Source of the DNA: Novosphingobium sp. HII-3
GTDB taxonomy: Bacteria; Pseudomonadota; Alphaproteobacteria; Sphingomonadales; Sphingomonadaceae
Reading direction: 5' to 3'
Length of the DNA: 64,000 nucleotides
NCBI RefSeq assembly: GCF_002916655.1
Contig: NZ_PPSM01000009.1
Coordinates: 1-64,000, forward strand
Shown here: one piece after another, positions 1 to 8,421 of the stretch
Layout: each line of letters opens with the position of its first letter
How positions within the stretch are numbered: position 1 is the first letter of the stretch
Translations under genes and position numbers: made by a program
Notes under the pieces: model-generated
Database searches by the model: none
Told to the model about the DNA's origin: nothing
What the model saw: only the letters and a program-made list of their open reading frames with translations

Positions 1-127
1 ACACCTGACGGTGCGCGTCGTCGTCCGTGGGCCCCTCCTATCGACTACCGGGATAACCGCCAGACTACCGAAAGGTGGGGTCAATATTGGACGCCGATAG
101 GGGGTCAGTTTTGCGCGCCGGTTGACA
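1..127. mobile_element. Terminus of an IS21-family-like insertion sequence (partial)
   Basis: Two imperfect 24-bp repeats lie in tandem at about 77-100 and 101-124. Both begin GGGGTCA and carry a GCGCCGR/ACGCCGA core. The block ends in GTTGACA at 121-127. Paired terminal repeats of this kind, with a TTGACA/TGTCAA outer end, are typical of IS21-family elements. The element's transposase genes would lie left of the window, and no coding sequence can be supported in bases 1-76. The element abuts and truncates the integrase gene to its right. The family assignment rests on remembered terminus style, so confidence is moderate. Confidence 0.55.
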
Positions 128-734
128 TGTTGGACATCAGCGAGTTGGCGTTTGCCGCGCTGATGACCTTGATGTCGCCGCGCAGGCGGGCGCGATCTGC
201 CGCCTCGCGCGGCGAGAGCTTGGGGAACAGTTTCCCTGCGTTTGCGGGGAGGAAGCGCAGCACATCCAGCATATCGCGGCAGTGCGCGCGCGAGATCGAC
301 GCGACAGGAACGGCTCCGCCGATCACCGCGATGGCGAGCTTCCGGCTCGTCTCATACGCCTCCCGCGTGTTGGCGGTCCAACCGCGCGTCGGATCGTCGA
401 TGTAACTGCGGTATGCCTCGGCGAGCGTGAGCGGGCTATCAGGCTTGATGCTGGCTACGGTCGAAAGCGCGATCGGGATCGGGCGCTCGACAGGATCGTC
501 TTTCAACGGTTCAATGAGCATCGCATCGACCGGCATGCCCGCCATCGCGCGGGCGTGTTCGATCTCCATTTCGATCCGAGCGACAACTCCCGGTAATCGA
601 CGCACGGCAACGGAAAGGCTGTCAGTCCTCAGCGAGCGCCAGATTTCGAGCCGATTCAGTAGCCGCTGAGCGTCCACCGGGACAGTGTGCCGATAGTAGA
701 GTTTTTGCCCCCGTCGAAGCACGCCACGGGGCAA
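105..734 (-). pseudogene. Truncated tyrosine integrase (N-terminal part only)
   Basis: The reading frame begins with a DUF6538-like N-terminus (LRRGQKLYYRHTVP, then a run of R-x-L-P residues) and a SAM-like core-binding domain (LAEAYRSYIDD, TANTREAYETS). The catalytic R-H-R-Y domain is missing, because the frame runs into the insertion-sequence terminus at 127 and stops at 105. The start is uncertain: no ATG fits, and a TTG at 734 directly before PRGVLRRGQ is my best guess. It sits just downstream of tRNA-Leu(CAG) on the same strand, the usual position for a tRNA-targeting integrase. It therefore marks an old, dead genomic island. Confidence 0.65.
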
Positions 735-736
735 AT

Positions 737-839
737 CCCGTAGCAGCTTACCGTAGCAAACACGTCCCTCAACAGGCACGCTTTTGCGGGATTTTCGGCC
801 CGATGATGGGCCATTTTCCCGTAGCAGTTTGGGGTAGCA
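737..839. repeat. Pair of 22-bp direct repeats between tRNA-Leu and integrase remnant
   Basis: The sequences at 737-758 and 818-839 match at 18 of 22 positions. Each starts CCCGTAGCAG and ends GTAGCA, so every unit holds two GTAGCA half-sites. The repeats lie between the tRNA 3' end and the integrase remnant. That is where arm-type binding sites of a tyrosine recombinase are expected, so they are probably arm sites of the lost island. This is inference from position and spacing. Confidence 0.5.
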
Positions 840-901
840 GATGCTCTCTGGGGACCGTTTTTTGGACGATCCCCGAGAGATTTCAAGCACTTGAGAAGTG
901 C

Positions 902-988
902 TGGTGCCCAGAAGAGGACTCGAACCTCCACGCCCTTGCGAGCGCCGCCACCTGAAGACGGTGCGTCTACCAATTCCGCCATCTGGGC
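902..988 (-). tRNA. tRNA-Leu (anticodon CAG)
   Basis: On the minus strand the acceptor arm GCCCAGA (988-982) pairs with TCTGGGC (912-906). The discriminator A is at 905 and an encoded CCA is at 904-902. The D-loop region reads GGCGGAATTGGTAGACGC. The anticodon stem CCGTC/GGCGG encloses loop TTCAGGT with anticodon CAG. A long variable arm, typical of leucine tRNAs, precedes the GGTTCGAGTCC T-arm. The gene is complete at 87 nt. An integrase remnant lies at its 3' side, so it served as an attachment site. Confidence 0.95.
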
Positions 989-1233
989 ACACATGCGAGG
1001 CGCCGAAGTGCCGTCCTCGCTGGGTAGGAGGGCGCCTCTAAGGGTAGGTCAGCGGCTTGTCAACACAGGCAGGCAACATTTTTCATTTCGTGCGTTTGAC
1101 CCGTGCAGATCCTGCCGGTGCCGCTGAGACGAACTGCCCGGTTGCCCGCTTCGAGGCCTTGTGGCAGGGGCAGACTGCATGTGCTGCTGCGCGGGACACG
1201 GCGCCCGCAGCGACCCGAGGACCGATTTCGACC

Positions 1234-2190
1234 ATGAGCACCCTAGATACCCTCTCCGGCAAGATCGTCACCATTCTGGGTGGCAGCGGCTTCGTGGGCC
1301 GCCACCTGGCGCAGGAGCTGTTCGCCCGGGGCGCCCGGCTGCGGATTGCCGCGCGCCATCCGCGCAGGGCCTTCTCGATCCGCACCCTCGGCAATCTGGG
1401 CTATGCCCAGTTCGTTTCCGTGGACATCACGAAGCCTCAGTCCCTTGCCGCAGTGTTCGCGGGGTCGGACGTTGTGGTGAACCTGGTCGGCGCTTTCTCC
1501 GGCAACCTGGATGCCGTGCAGGGAAAAGGTCTGAACGAGGTGGCAGCCGCCGCCAAGGCAGCAGGTGTCGCCGCCTTCGTCCATGTCTCCGCACTTGGCG
1601 CGGACGCCGGTTCGGACGTCGCTTATTCCCGCACGAAGGCTGAAGGTGAAGCGGCTGTTCGCGCGGGGTTCCCCGAGGCCACGATCATGCGTCCCTCGCT
1701 GATGTTCGGCCCGGACGATCGCTTCCTCAACACCTTCGCGGAACTGATCTCGCGCCTGCCCGCGCTGCCCGTTCTCGCAGCCGGGGCCAGGATCCAGCCG
1801 GTGTTTGTCGATGACGTGGCCCACGCCATTGCCAATGCCCTGTGTGAGCCCGCCGCCCGTGGCAGGACCTTCGAGTTGGCCGGGCCCGAAGTCATCACCA
1901 TGCTGGAGCTCAACCAGCGCATCGCGCGGGCACAGGGCCGATCACGCAAGTTCATCGATTTGTCGGACGGCATGGCCGGCGCATTCGTCAGCGCGACCGG
2001 CTGGTTGCCGGGCGCTCCCATCACCGGCGATCAGTTCAAGCTGCTGCGCGCCGGCAGCGTCGCCAGCGGCTCCGCGGCCGGGATCGAGGAACTCGGCGTC
2101 ACGCCGCGCCCGCTGGGTCTCTTCCTCGACCGCTGGATGGTGCGTTTCCGCAAGCACGGCCGCTTCGGCACCAAAGTGGCCAACGCCTGA
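1234..2190 (+). CDS. NDUFA9-like NAD(P)-binding Rossmann protein (complex I assembly/subunit type)
   Basis: The product has 318 residues. It opens with a Rossmann nucleotide-binding loop (TILGGSGFVGRHLAQ, about residues 12-26) followed by an R-x-A-x-R segment. Then come VNLVGAF, the HVSALGAD strand and a YSRTKAEGE motif that replaces the SDR Tyr-x-x-x-Lys. This order is that of atypical short-chain dehydrogenases related to NDUFA9, a structural accessory protein of respiratory complex I that binds NADPH. The ATG at 1234 is chosen because GAGG precedes it and the Rossmann fold starts right after. Bacterial members are poorly characterised, so the exact role is inferred. Confidence 0.85.
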   Translation: MSTLDTLSGKIVTILGGSGFVGRHLAQELFARGARLRIAARHPRRAFSIRTLGNLGYAQFVSVDITKPQSLAAVFAGSDVVVNLVGAFSGNLDAVQGKGLNEVAAAAKAAGVAAFVHVSALGADAGSDVAYSRTKAEGEAAVRAGFPEATIMRPSLMFGPDDRFLNTFAELISRLPALPVLAAGARIQPVFVDDVAHAIANALCEPAARGRTFELAGPEVITMLELNQRIARAQGRSRKFIDLSDGMAGAFVSATGWLPGAPITGDQFKLLRAGSVASGSAAGIEELGVTPRPLGLFLDRWMVRFRKHGRFGTKVANA

Positions 2191-2193
2191 CCT

Positions 2194-2673
2194 TCAGGAC
2201 GAAGGTTCTTCCCGGGCCGCCCTCGTCGCCGGTAGCACGAAAGTGATCAGCCGCGCGGGGGTGTCCGAAAGATTGCGCCACCCATGAGTGACGCCACGGC
2301 AGATCCCGCAATCGCCCGCCCGCAGGACCACCTCCTCCTGCTCCAGCACCAGCACGACCTCACCTTCGAGCACGTAGAAGTGATCGGCCGTGTCGGTGAA
2401 GTGCATGCCAGGATCGTCCCGTCCCAGCCCCGGTGCATATTCCGCGATCATGAAGCCGTAGACCGGCTCCGACAGCTGCTCGAAGCGGAAGGGAACGCCC
2501 GACCTGCCCTCGGCTGAGGCATTGTCGGTGCGGCATGCGATCGATCCGACCCACGGCTGAGCTATGGAGATGGGCCCCTGGGCCTGTGCCTCAACGGACC
2601 CGTCGCTCACCACCCGGCTGCGTCCGTCTTCCCCCAACCCGGCCACCACGCACCGGTGTCGCGTTATCTCCAT
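2194..2673 (-). CDS. Cupin-domain protein
   Basis: The product has 159 residues. The C-terminal half carries a cupin core: HFTDTADHFYVLEGEV (motif 1, with His and Glu ligands), then VLRAGDCGICRGVTHGWRN (motif 2, with a His). This is a single beta-barrel that normally binds one metal ion. The ATG at 2673 follows a GGGAGAGG ribosome site, which rules out the longer upstream reading. The gene is convergent with the NDUFA9-like gene, with only 3 bases between stops. The substrate is unknown. Motif 1 has two acidic candidates, so a dioxygenase, an isomerase or a simple ligand sensor all remain possible. Confidence 0.75.
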   Translation of the reverse strand: MEITRHRCVVAGLGEDGRSRVVSDGSVEAQAQGPISIAQPWVGSIACRTDNASAEGRSGVPFRFEQLSEPVYGFMIAEYAPGLGRDDPGMHFTDTADHFYVLEGEVVLVLEQEEVVLRAGDCGICRGVTHGWRNLSDTPARLITFVLPATRAAREEPSS

Positions 2674-2771
2674 CGACCTCTCCCTGCTCTTCCCGGAACC
2701 GCTTGCAGCGGCGGGGCATTGTCGTGTGGGCCCCTGGGCGACACGCGCCCCATAGCCAGAGGAGTAATCCC

Positions 2772-3032
2772 GTGAACACCCCAGCAACGCAACCGCCCTT
2801 TTCGCAGGAAGCCTGGACGACTCCTCAGGGCACGATCCGGCGCGGCATGAAGGTCATCGCGGCCGATGGCACATGCATCGGCACGGTGGCGAGGCTGGAG
2901 GGGGACGAACTCATGCTGGAGGAGGGCTCCGGCAGCTTCGTCGCCTTGACGCAGATTGATGGCGTCAGCGCGGACTCGGTCCTTCTGGAAAACCGCGGCG
3001 ACGCGACATTCGGTCTGGGTGCAGAGCCGTAA
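2772..3032 (+). CDS. DUF2171-type small protein
   Basis: The product has 86 residues. The core RRGMKVIAADGTCIGTVARLEGDELML is a PRC-barrel-like DUF2171 pattern: a conserved G-M-x-V, a D-G-x-x-I-G-x-V turn and alternating beta strands. The start is GTG at 2772, preceded by AGAGGAG. A paralog follows 100 bases downstream, so the two are probably co-transcribed. The function of this family is not known. Sphingomonads and rhizobia often carry several copies near stress genes, which is context only. Confidence 0.75.
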   Translation: MNTPATQPPFSQEAWTTPQGTIRRGMKVIAADGTCIGTVARLEGDELMLEEGSGSFVALTQIDGVSADSVLLENRGDATFGLGAEP

Positions 3033-3132
3033 CAGGCGTACCTGACGAGGCGTTTTGGCTCCGGGACGAATGCCGGAACGAGGCCGCTTCCACCTCGTTC
3101 CCTCAGTGAGATTCCGGATTGAAGGAAGCGCC

Positions 3133-3360
3133 ATGTTCGAGAAACTGCGGATTCGTGAACACATGGAAGTCGTCACCAGCACCGGCCAACATGTCGGCAC
3201 TGTAGACGAAGTGAAGAACGACCAGATCAAGCTCACGCGCTCCGACAGTTCGGACGGCGCCCATCATTATATTGCCTTCGAGAACGTGGATCATATCGCC
3301 GAGAACCGCGTGTGCCTGAAAGAGGGGACCCCGGTTCCTATGGGCGCGGGCGCGAACTGA
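3133..3360 (+). CDS. DUF2171-type small protein, second copy
   Basis: The product has 75 residues. It carries the same pattern as its upstream neighbour: REHMEVVTSTGQHVGTVDEV, then IKLTRSDS and a histidine-rich HHYIAFENVDHI. It is a shorter, acidic PRC-barrel-like protein without a signal peptide or membrane segment. The ATG at 3133 follows GAAGGAAG. The pair probably arose by duplication, though the sequences have diverged. A strong hairpin terminator lies 60 bases after the stop. No function can be assigned from sequence. Confidence 0.75.
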   Translation: MFEKLRIREHMEVVTSTGQHVGTVDEVKNDQIKLTRSDSSDGAHHYIAFENVDHIAENRVCLKEGTPVPMGAGAN

Positions 3361-3422
3361 CGGAATCCGACAATCAGCCGCCGAGCGAGCGCCGCGTAAA
3401 TCCCCTTCGCGCGGCGTCTCGA

Positions 3423-3458
3423 AGACCCCGGCCCTCTTCATGAGGGCTGGGGTCTTTT
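3423..3458 (+). terminator. Rho-independent terminator after the DUF2171 pair
   Basis: The arms AGACCCC and GGGGTCT, with inner CCCTC/GAGGG and a TTCAT loop, form a long stem followed directly by TTTTG. It ends the DUF2171 transcription unit. Confidence 0.85.
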
Positions 3459-3588
3459 GTATCGACAAGCGCGCATCCCCCCGGCGATGCCTGCTGCGAT
3501 GTGATACAGTGTGGGTAGCATCTCTTCCCAAAGATATACGGCCTTGATAGGCCTGCGCGTTCAGCACAACGGGGCGAGGGAAGAGCGC

Positions 3589-6009
3589 GTGATCTCTGGT
3601 ATCGGTAGAGTGGCGATCGGGCTTGCGTGTCTGCTGGTTCCTCTTTCCCTCTCATCCTGCAATCGTCACGCTCACCCGGTGGAGGAGCAAACGGTCGTCA
3701 ACCCGGACGAGTGGCCGAGCTGGGGCCGCACGGGAAGTGAGACACACTATTCCCCGCTGGACGAGATCGACACCGGCAACGTGGGCAAGCTCAAGCTCGC
3801 ATGGCATTTCGATCTGGAGCCGGGCTACACCCCATCGACCCCTCTCATGGCAGAAGGCAAGGTGTTCATCACCATCGGGCATTCGCATATCCGGGCTCTC
3901 GACGCCGTGACCGGCAAGCCGCTGTGGGAGTACGATGGCGGCACGCGGGATCGTGCCACATCCTCTCTCCAACTGACATGGGGCAACAAGGGCATCGCTT
4001 ACGATACCGGGCATGTCTTTTTGGTGACCACGGATGGCTTCGTCATCTCCCTGGACGCGAAGACGGGCAAGGAAGTCTGGAAGACGATGGACTTCCCTGA
4101 CACTGCGCCGCGTAACGCAAACGGGGCGCCGCGCGTATTTGGCGGGAAGGTCATCACCGGCTTCGGGGGCGGCGACATCAGTCCGGCGCGCGGCTTTGTC
4201 AGCGCGTACGATGCGGCGACCGGCAAGCTGGCCTGGCGGTTCTACACCACGCCGGGGGATGAGGTGACGCCCACGAACCGCAAGGCCGAAGACCTCATGC
4301 GCAGGACGTGGCCCGGCGGATGGAAAAATCCCGACGGCACCCGGCGGGGCGGTGGCGGAACCGCGTGGAACGCCTTCGCCTACGATGCGGATCTGCGACT
4401 GGTCTATTTGGGCGTTGGCAACGGCTTTCCCTACAACCAGAAGCTGCGCAGTCCGGAAGGGGGAGACAACCTGTTCCTGGCCTCTGTAGTGGCCGTCGAC
4501 GTCGATACCGGCGAATACCGGTGGCACTACCAGATCTGCCCTGCCGAACAGTGGGACTGCACCGCGACCGCCGACATGACCCTCGCCACGGTCGAACTCG
4601 AGGGCAAGGCGCGCAAGGTCCTGATGCAGGCGCCGAAGAACGGCTTCTTCTACGTGCTGGACCGCGCAACGGGTGAATTCCTGTCCGCCGAGAAGATCGC
4701 CAAGGTGACCTGGGCCGAGCGGATCGACGCAAAGACGGGCCGTCCGATCGAGAACCCCGGAATTCGCTACAACGGCAAGCCCGGCATGTTCGAGATGTGG
4801 CCCGGGCCGACCGGCGCCCATTCGTGGCAGCCGCAGGCCTACAGCCCGCAGACGGGGCTCGTCTATGTTCCGATCATGGAACTGCCTGCCCTCATCGGCG
4901 AAGGACAGGAGGGCGGCGGCGAAGTTTCGGCGGGCATGGGCGTGACGCTCATCCCCGAAGTGGAACTGCCCGGCGGCCACAAGAGCTACCTCAAGGCCTG
5001 GAATCCGGCCACTCAGGCGGAAGCCTGGCGCGTGGACCTGCCGGGCACCTGGCCGGGCGGCGTCATGGCCTCGGCCGGTGGCCTGGTCTGGCAGGGCCAG
5101 ATGGACGGCAAGTTCGTGGCCCGCGACGCGAAAACGGGCAAGGAACTCTGGTCCTTCAAGACCGAAAGCCCCATCGTGGGCGCTCCCATCACTTACCGCG
5201 TGAACGGCCGGCAATACGTCACGGTTCTTACCGGAGCGGGCGGTCAGGGCGCGGGGATGCAGACCCTGGGCAACGCGATGTACCGCACCGACTATCGCCT
5301 CCCCCGCCGCGTCCTGACGTTTGCGCTCGATGGTCGGGACAGCATTCCGCCTTTCGAGATGCCGCCACTGGTTCCCGTGTCCGATCCTGACTTCAAGCCC
5401 GACCTTGCCCGCGCGCAGGCCGGTGCCATGCTGTTCGGCACCCGCGCCTGCATCGTCTGCCACGGTTGGAACGCCGTCGCCGGAGGCGCCGCACCGGACC
5501 TGCGGTACTCGCCGGCGATCACGGACGCCGCGACCTTCCGCACGATCGTGAAGGACGGCGGCCTCAAGATGAACGGCATGCCCCCCTTCCCGCAGATCAC
5601 CGATCCCGAACTGGAGACTCTGCGTTTCTACCTGCGCTCCCGCGCCCAGTCTGCGCCTGCGGAACAGAAGGCACTGCTGGAAAAGGCAAAGGCCGCGCGC
5701 CGGAGCAACGCCAAGCCGCAGGACTTCGCGGGCAAGTGGAACATCACGATCCAGTCACCCGTGGGGCCGCAGAAGGCGATCATGGACCTGAATGTCAGCG
5801 GCAACGTCATCACCGGCAAGGTCGTCGCCGAACAGGGTTCAGTAGACCTTGCCGGCGGGTTCAAGAATGGCCGCGCGAAGCTTGAGGGCAAGGCGTCCAT
5901 GCCGATGCCGATCACCATCACCTACGACGTGACGGTCCGCGATGGAGAACTGACCGGCGACAATTCGAACGGCCCGTTCGGAACATTCCCGGTGACAGGC
6001 GTTCGGTGA
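3589..6009 (+). CDS. PQQ-dependent quinohemoprotein dehydrogenase (lipoprotein, C-terminal heme c)
   Basis: The product has about 806 residues. The signal peptide ends in a lipobox (SLSSC), so the mature protein is probably a periplasmic lipoprotein. Repeated TGK-x-x-W blades (AVTGKPLWEYD, AKTGKEVWK, AATGKLAWRF) form the eight-bladed PQQ propeller. The W-D-C-T motif near residue 322 supplies the catalytic Asp. A heme-c site CIVCH is at about 621-625, with Met in the MNGMPPFP segment as likely sixth ligand. About 90 extra residues follow the cytochrome domain (FAGKWNITIQSP onward), probably a beta-sandwich. The GTG at 3589 is chosen because GAGGG precedes it and the signal peptide starts there. 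The usual vicinal Cys-Cys of the family is absent. The substrate, probably an alcohol, is not determined. Confidence 0.88.
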   Translation: MISGIGRVAIGLACLLVPLSLSSCNRHAHPVEEQTVVNPDEWPSWGRTGSETHYSPLDEIDTGNVGKLKLAWHFDLEPGYTPSTPLMAEGKVFITIGHSHIRALDAVTGKPLWEYDGGTRDRATSSLQLTWGNKGIAYDTGHVFLVTTDGFVISLDAKTGKEVWKTMDFPDTAPRNANGAPRVFGGKVITGFGGGDISPARGFVSAYDAATGKLAWRFYTTPGDEVTPTNRKAEDLMRRTWPGGWKNPDGTRRGGGGTAWNAFAYDADLRLVYLGVGNGFPYNQKLRSPEGGDNLFLASVVAVDVDTGEYRWHYQICPAEQWDCTATADMTLATVELEGKARKVLMQAPKNGFFYVLDRATGEFLSAEKIAKVTWAERIDAKTGRPIENPGIRYNGKPGMFEMWPGPTGAHSWQPQAYSPQTGLVYVPIMELPALIGEGQEGGGEVSAGMGVTLIPEVELPGGHKSYLKAWNPATQAEAWRVDLPGTWPGGVMASAGGLVWQGQMDGKFVARDAKTGKELWSFKTESPIVGAPITYRVNGRQYVTVLTGAGGQGAGMQTLGNAMYRTDYRLPRRVLTFALDGRDSIPPFEMPPLVPVSDPDFKPDLARAQAGAMLFGTRACIVCHGWNAVAGGAAPDLRYSPAITDAATFRTIVKDGGLKMNGMPPFPQITDPELETLRFYLRSRAQSAPAEQKALLEKAKAARRSNAKPQDFAGKWNITIQSPVGPQKAIMDLNVSGNVITGKVVAEQGSVDLAGGFKNGRAKLEGKASMPMPITITYDVTVRDGELTGDNSNGPFGTFPVTGVR

Positions 6010-6025
6010 CAGGCGTTCGGTGACG
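5991..6025 (+). repeat. Two-and-a-half copies of a 14-bp tandem repeat at the dehydrogenase stop codon
   Basis: GGTGACAGGCGTTC occurs at 5991-6004 and 6005-6018, and a partial third copy starts at 6019. The stop codon TGA of the dehydrogenase lies in the second copy. This looks like a recent slippage duplication that left the C-terminus unchanged. Confidence 0.8.
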
Positions 6026-6043
6026 GCGCGCGCCAGAACCGAA

Positions 6044-6076
6044 AACGGCCTCCCGGCGAACCGGAAGGCCGTTCTC
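6044..6076 (-). terminator. Bidirectional terminator between dehydrogenase and nrdA
   Basis: AACGGCCT and AGGCCGTT form a strong stem with further GC pairs near the loop. It lies 18 bases past the nrdA stop, and on the minus strand it continues into a short T-containing run (GTTTTCGG). The two genes are convergent, so it can serve both. Confidence 0.75.
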
Positions 6077-6093
6077 GGTGGAACTTTACCGCC

Positions 6094-8079
6094 TTACTGG
6101 CAGGCCAGGCACTCGTCGTAATCGGTGGTCGAGGCCGCCAGTTCGAACTTGGGAAGCTCACTGGTATTGTCCGCTTCCACGCCACCTGCAAACCCGGCGC
6201 GCTGAACCGACTTGGAGCGGAGATAGTAGAGCGACTTGATACCCCTTTCCCAGGCCTGGAAGTGCAGCATCATCAGGTCCCACTTGTCCACGTCCGCAGG
6301 GATGAACAGGTTCAGCGACTGGGCCTGATCGATGTAGGGGGTACGATCCGCCGCGAATTCGAGCAGCCAGCGCTGGTCGATCTCGAAGCTGGTCTTGTAC
6401 ACGGCCTTCTCCTCGGACGTGAGGAAGTCGAGGTGCTGGACCGAGCCGTTATGCTCGAGGATGGAGTTCCACACGTTGGTGGAATCCTTCGACTTCGACG
6501 CCAGCAGCTTCTGGAGATACGGATTCTTCACCACGAAGGAGCCCGAGAGCGTCTTGTGCGTGTAGATGTTCGCCGGGATAGGCTCGATGCAAGCGGAGGT
6601 GCCGCCGCAGATGATCGAGATCGACGCCGTGGGCGCGATCGCCATCTTGCAGCTGAAACGCTCCATCACGCCGGTATCGGCCGCGTCGGGGCAAGGCCCG
6701 CGCTCGTTCGCCAGCAGCATCGAGGCCTCGTTGGCCTTTTGATTGATGTACTGGAACATCTGCAGGTTGAGCGCCTTGGCCATCGCGCTTTCAAAGGCGA
6801 TCCCGCGCTTCTGCAGGTACGAATGGAAGCCCATGACGCCCATGCCCACCGAACGCTCGCGGGCGGCGGAGTACTTGGCGCGCGCCATCTCGTCCGGGGC
6901 CCGGTCGATATAGTCCTGAAGGACGTTGTCGAGGAAGCGCAGCACGTCTTCCACGAAGCGCTTGTCGCCCTTCCACTCTTCCCAGGTCTCCAGGTTGAGC
7001 GAGGACAGGCAGCACACGGCCGTGCGGTCGTTGCCCAGATGGTCCCGGCCAGTGGGCAGCGTGATTTCCGAGCACAGGTTCGACGTCGAGACCTTGAGGC
7101 CAAGATCGCGGTGATGCTTGGGCATCGTGCGGTTCACGGTATCGGAGAAGACGATGTAGGGCTCGCCCGTCGCAAGGCGCACTTCCACCAGCTTCTGGAA
7201 CAGCGAGCGTGCATCAACCTTGCCGCGCACGGAACCGTCACGCGGGCTGCGCAGCGCGAATTCCGCACCGTCACGGACCGCTTCCATGAACTCGTCCGTC
7301 AGCAGCACGCCATGGTGCAGATTGAGCGCCTTGCGGTTGAAGTCACCCGACGGCTTGCGGATCTCGAGGAACTCCTCGATCTCGGGATGAGACACGTCGA
7401 GGTAGCAGGCTGCCGAGCCACGGCGGAGCGACCCTTGCGAAATCGCCAGGGTCAGCGAATCCATCACGCGCACGAAAGGGATGATGCCGCTGGTCTTGCC
7501 GTTGAGGCCCACGGGTTCGCCGATGCCGCGCACCGCGCCCCAGTAGGTGCCGATGCCGCCGCCGCGTGACGCCAGCCACACGTTTTCGTTCCAGGTTGCG
7601 ACGATGCCTTCGAGGCTGTCATCGACGGAGTTGAGGTAGCACGAGATCGGCAGGCCGCGACCAGTTCCGCCGTTCGAGAGAACGGGAGTGGCCGGCATGA
7701 ACCACAGGCGCGAAATGTAATCGTACAGCCGCTGGGCGTGCGCCTCGTCGTCGGCGTAGGCGTCGGCGACGCGGGCGAAGAGATCCTGGTACTTTTCGCC
7801 GGGCAGCAAGTAGCGGTCGTCCAGCGTTTCCTTGCCAAAATCCGTCAGCAGCGCATCGCGCGACGGGTCGGTGACGATGGAAAAGCGCCGCGCATTGATC
7901 GTCTTGGAATCAACGGGCTTCCGGGGTGCGGAGGGAGCCGGCGCAGCTGCTGCCGCAGTCTTTTCCATGGTGACGGCCCGAGCCTCCTTCTTTGCGCGAG
8001 GGGCAGGGTCATGGGAGGCGAGAAGCGCCTCCATGTCGACCTGTCCGGTCTCCGCATAGTTCACATCCGAATCAGACAC
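6094..8079 (-). CDS. nrdA: Ribonucleoside-diphosphate reductase, class I alpha subunit
   Basis: It reduces ribonucleotides to deoxyribonucleotides together with a small NrdB radical subunit, which is not in this window. Visible landmarks are PATPVLSNGGTGRGLPISCYL, with the first redox Cys, and N-L-C-S-E-I, with the active-site Asn/Cys/Glu. PTASISIICGGTSACIEP binds phosphate, a YY pair lies in the C-terminal part (KSLYYLRSKS), and the terminal CLAC Cys pair re-reduces the active site. No ATP-cone is visible at the N-terminus. I chose GTG at 8079 (giving SDSDVNYAETG) because GGAAG precedes it. An in-frame ATG at 8130 is the alternative and lacks a ribosome site. Confidence 0.93.
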   Translation of the reverse strand: MSDSDVNYAETGQVDMEALLASHDPAPRAKKEARAVTMEKTAAAAAPAPSAPRKPVDSKTINARRFSIVTDPSRDALLTDFGKETLDDRYLLPGEKYQDLFARVADAYADDEAHAQRLYDYISRLWFMPATPVLSNGGTGRGLPISCYLNSVDDSLEGIVATWNENVWLASRGGGIGTYWGAVRGIGEPVGLNGKTSGIIPFVRVMDSLTLAISQGSLRRGSAACYLDVSHPEIEEFLEIRKPSGDFNRKALNLHHGVLLTDEFMEAVRDGAEFALRSPRDGSVRGKVDARSLFQKLVEVRLATGEPYIVFSDTVNRTMPKHHRDLGLKVSTSNLCSEITLPTGRDHLGNDRTAVCCLSSLNLETWEEWKGDKRFVEDVLRFLDNVLQDYIDRAPDEMARAKYSAARERSVGMGVMGFHSYLQKRGIAFESAMAKALNLQMFQYINQKANEASMLLANERGPCPDAADTGVMERFSCKMAIAPTASISIICGGTSACIEPIPANIYTHKTLSGSFVVKNPYLQKLLASKSKDSTNVWNSILEHNGSVQHLDFLTSEEKAVYKTSFEIDQRWLLEFAADRTPYIDQAQSLNLFIPADVDKWDLMMLHFQAWERGIKSLYYLRSKSVQRAGFAGGVEADNTSELPKFELAASTTDYDECLACQ

Positions 8080-8384
8080 GTGTCCGTCGCTTCCGTTCCT
8101 GAAATCCACTGGTGCGCCCCCAATGTGCATTCAAATTGATGTCGAACCGCGCCATGCGGCCCAAGCTGCTATTCCGGACGAGCCAGCCGACCGAACCCGA
8201 CTGCGCGAATAGACCTTTCGGATATCCACGCCGCAGGGCCGGTACGAAGAGGGAGGCCTAATCTCCCTGCCGGACCGCCGACGCGCACCTGAGAAAGACA
8301 CTCCTGCAGACCTGAGGCGCGCCAAAGCCGGCCTTTCGGCTCCAGCGCGACGTCCCTAGGTGTTGAGGCCCCTCGATCGGCGCG

Positions 8385-8421
8385 ACACAACCTATAGTGC
8401 CCTTTCCGCCGGAAGGTTCAA
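8385..8421 (-). promoter_or_regulatory. Putative nrdA promoter with NrdR box
   Basis: On the minus strand TTGAAC (8421-8416) and ACTATA (8398-8393) are separated by 17 bases. The 16-mer ACACAACCTATAGTGC at 8385-8400 matches the remembered NrdR-box consensus ACACTATATATAGTGT at 12 positions and covers the -10 hexamer. NrdR represses ribonucleotide reductase genes when dATP is high. NrdR boxes usually come in pairs about 31 bases apart, and I see no good second box. Confidence 0.45.

Noticed and set aside
3652-5463. 603-residue open frame antisense to the PQQ dehydrogenase
   Set aside because: It is a GC-rich antisense shadow of a clearly conserved gene, with no family motif and no ribosome site.
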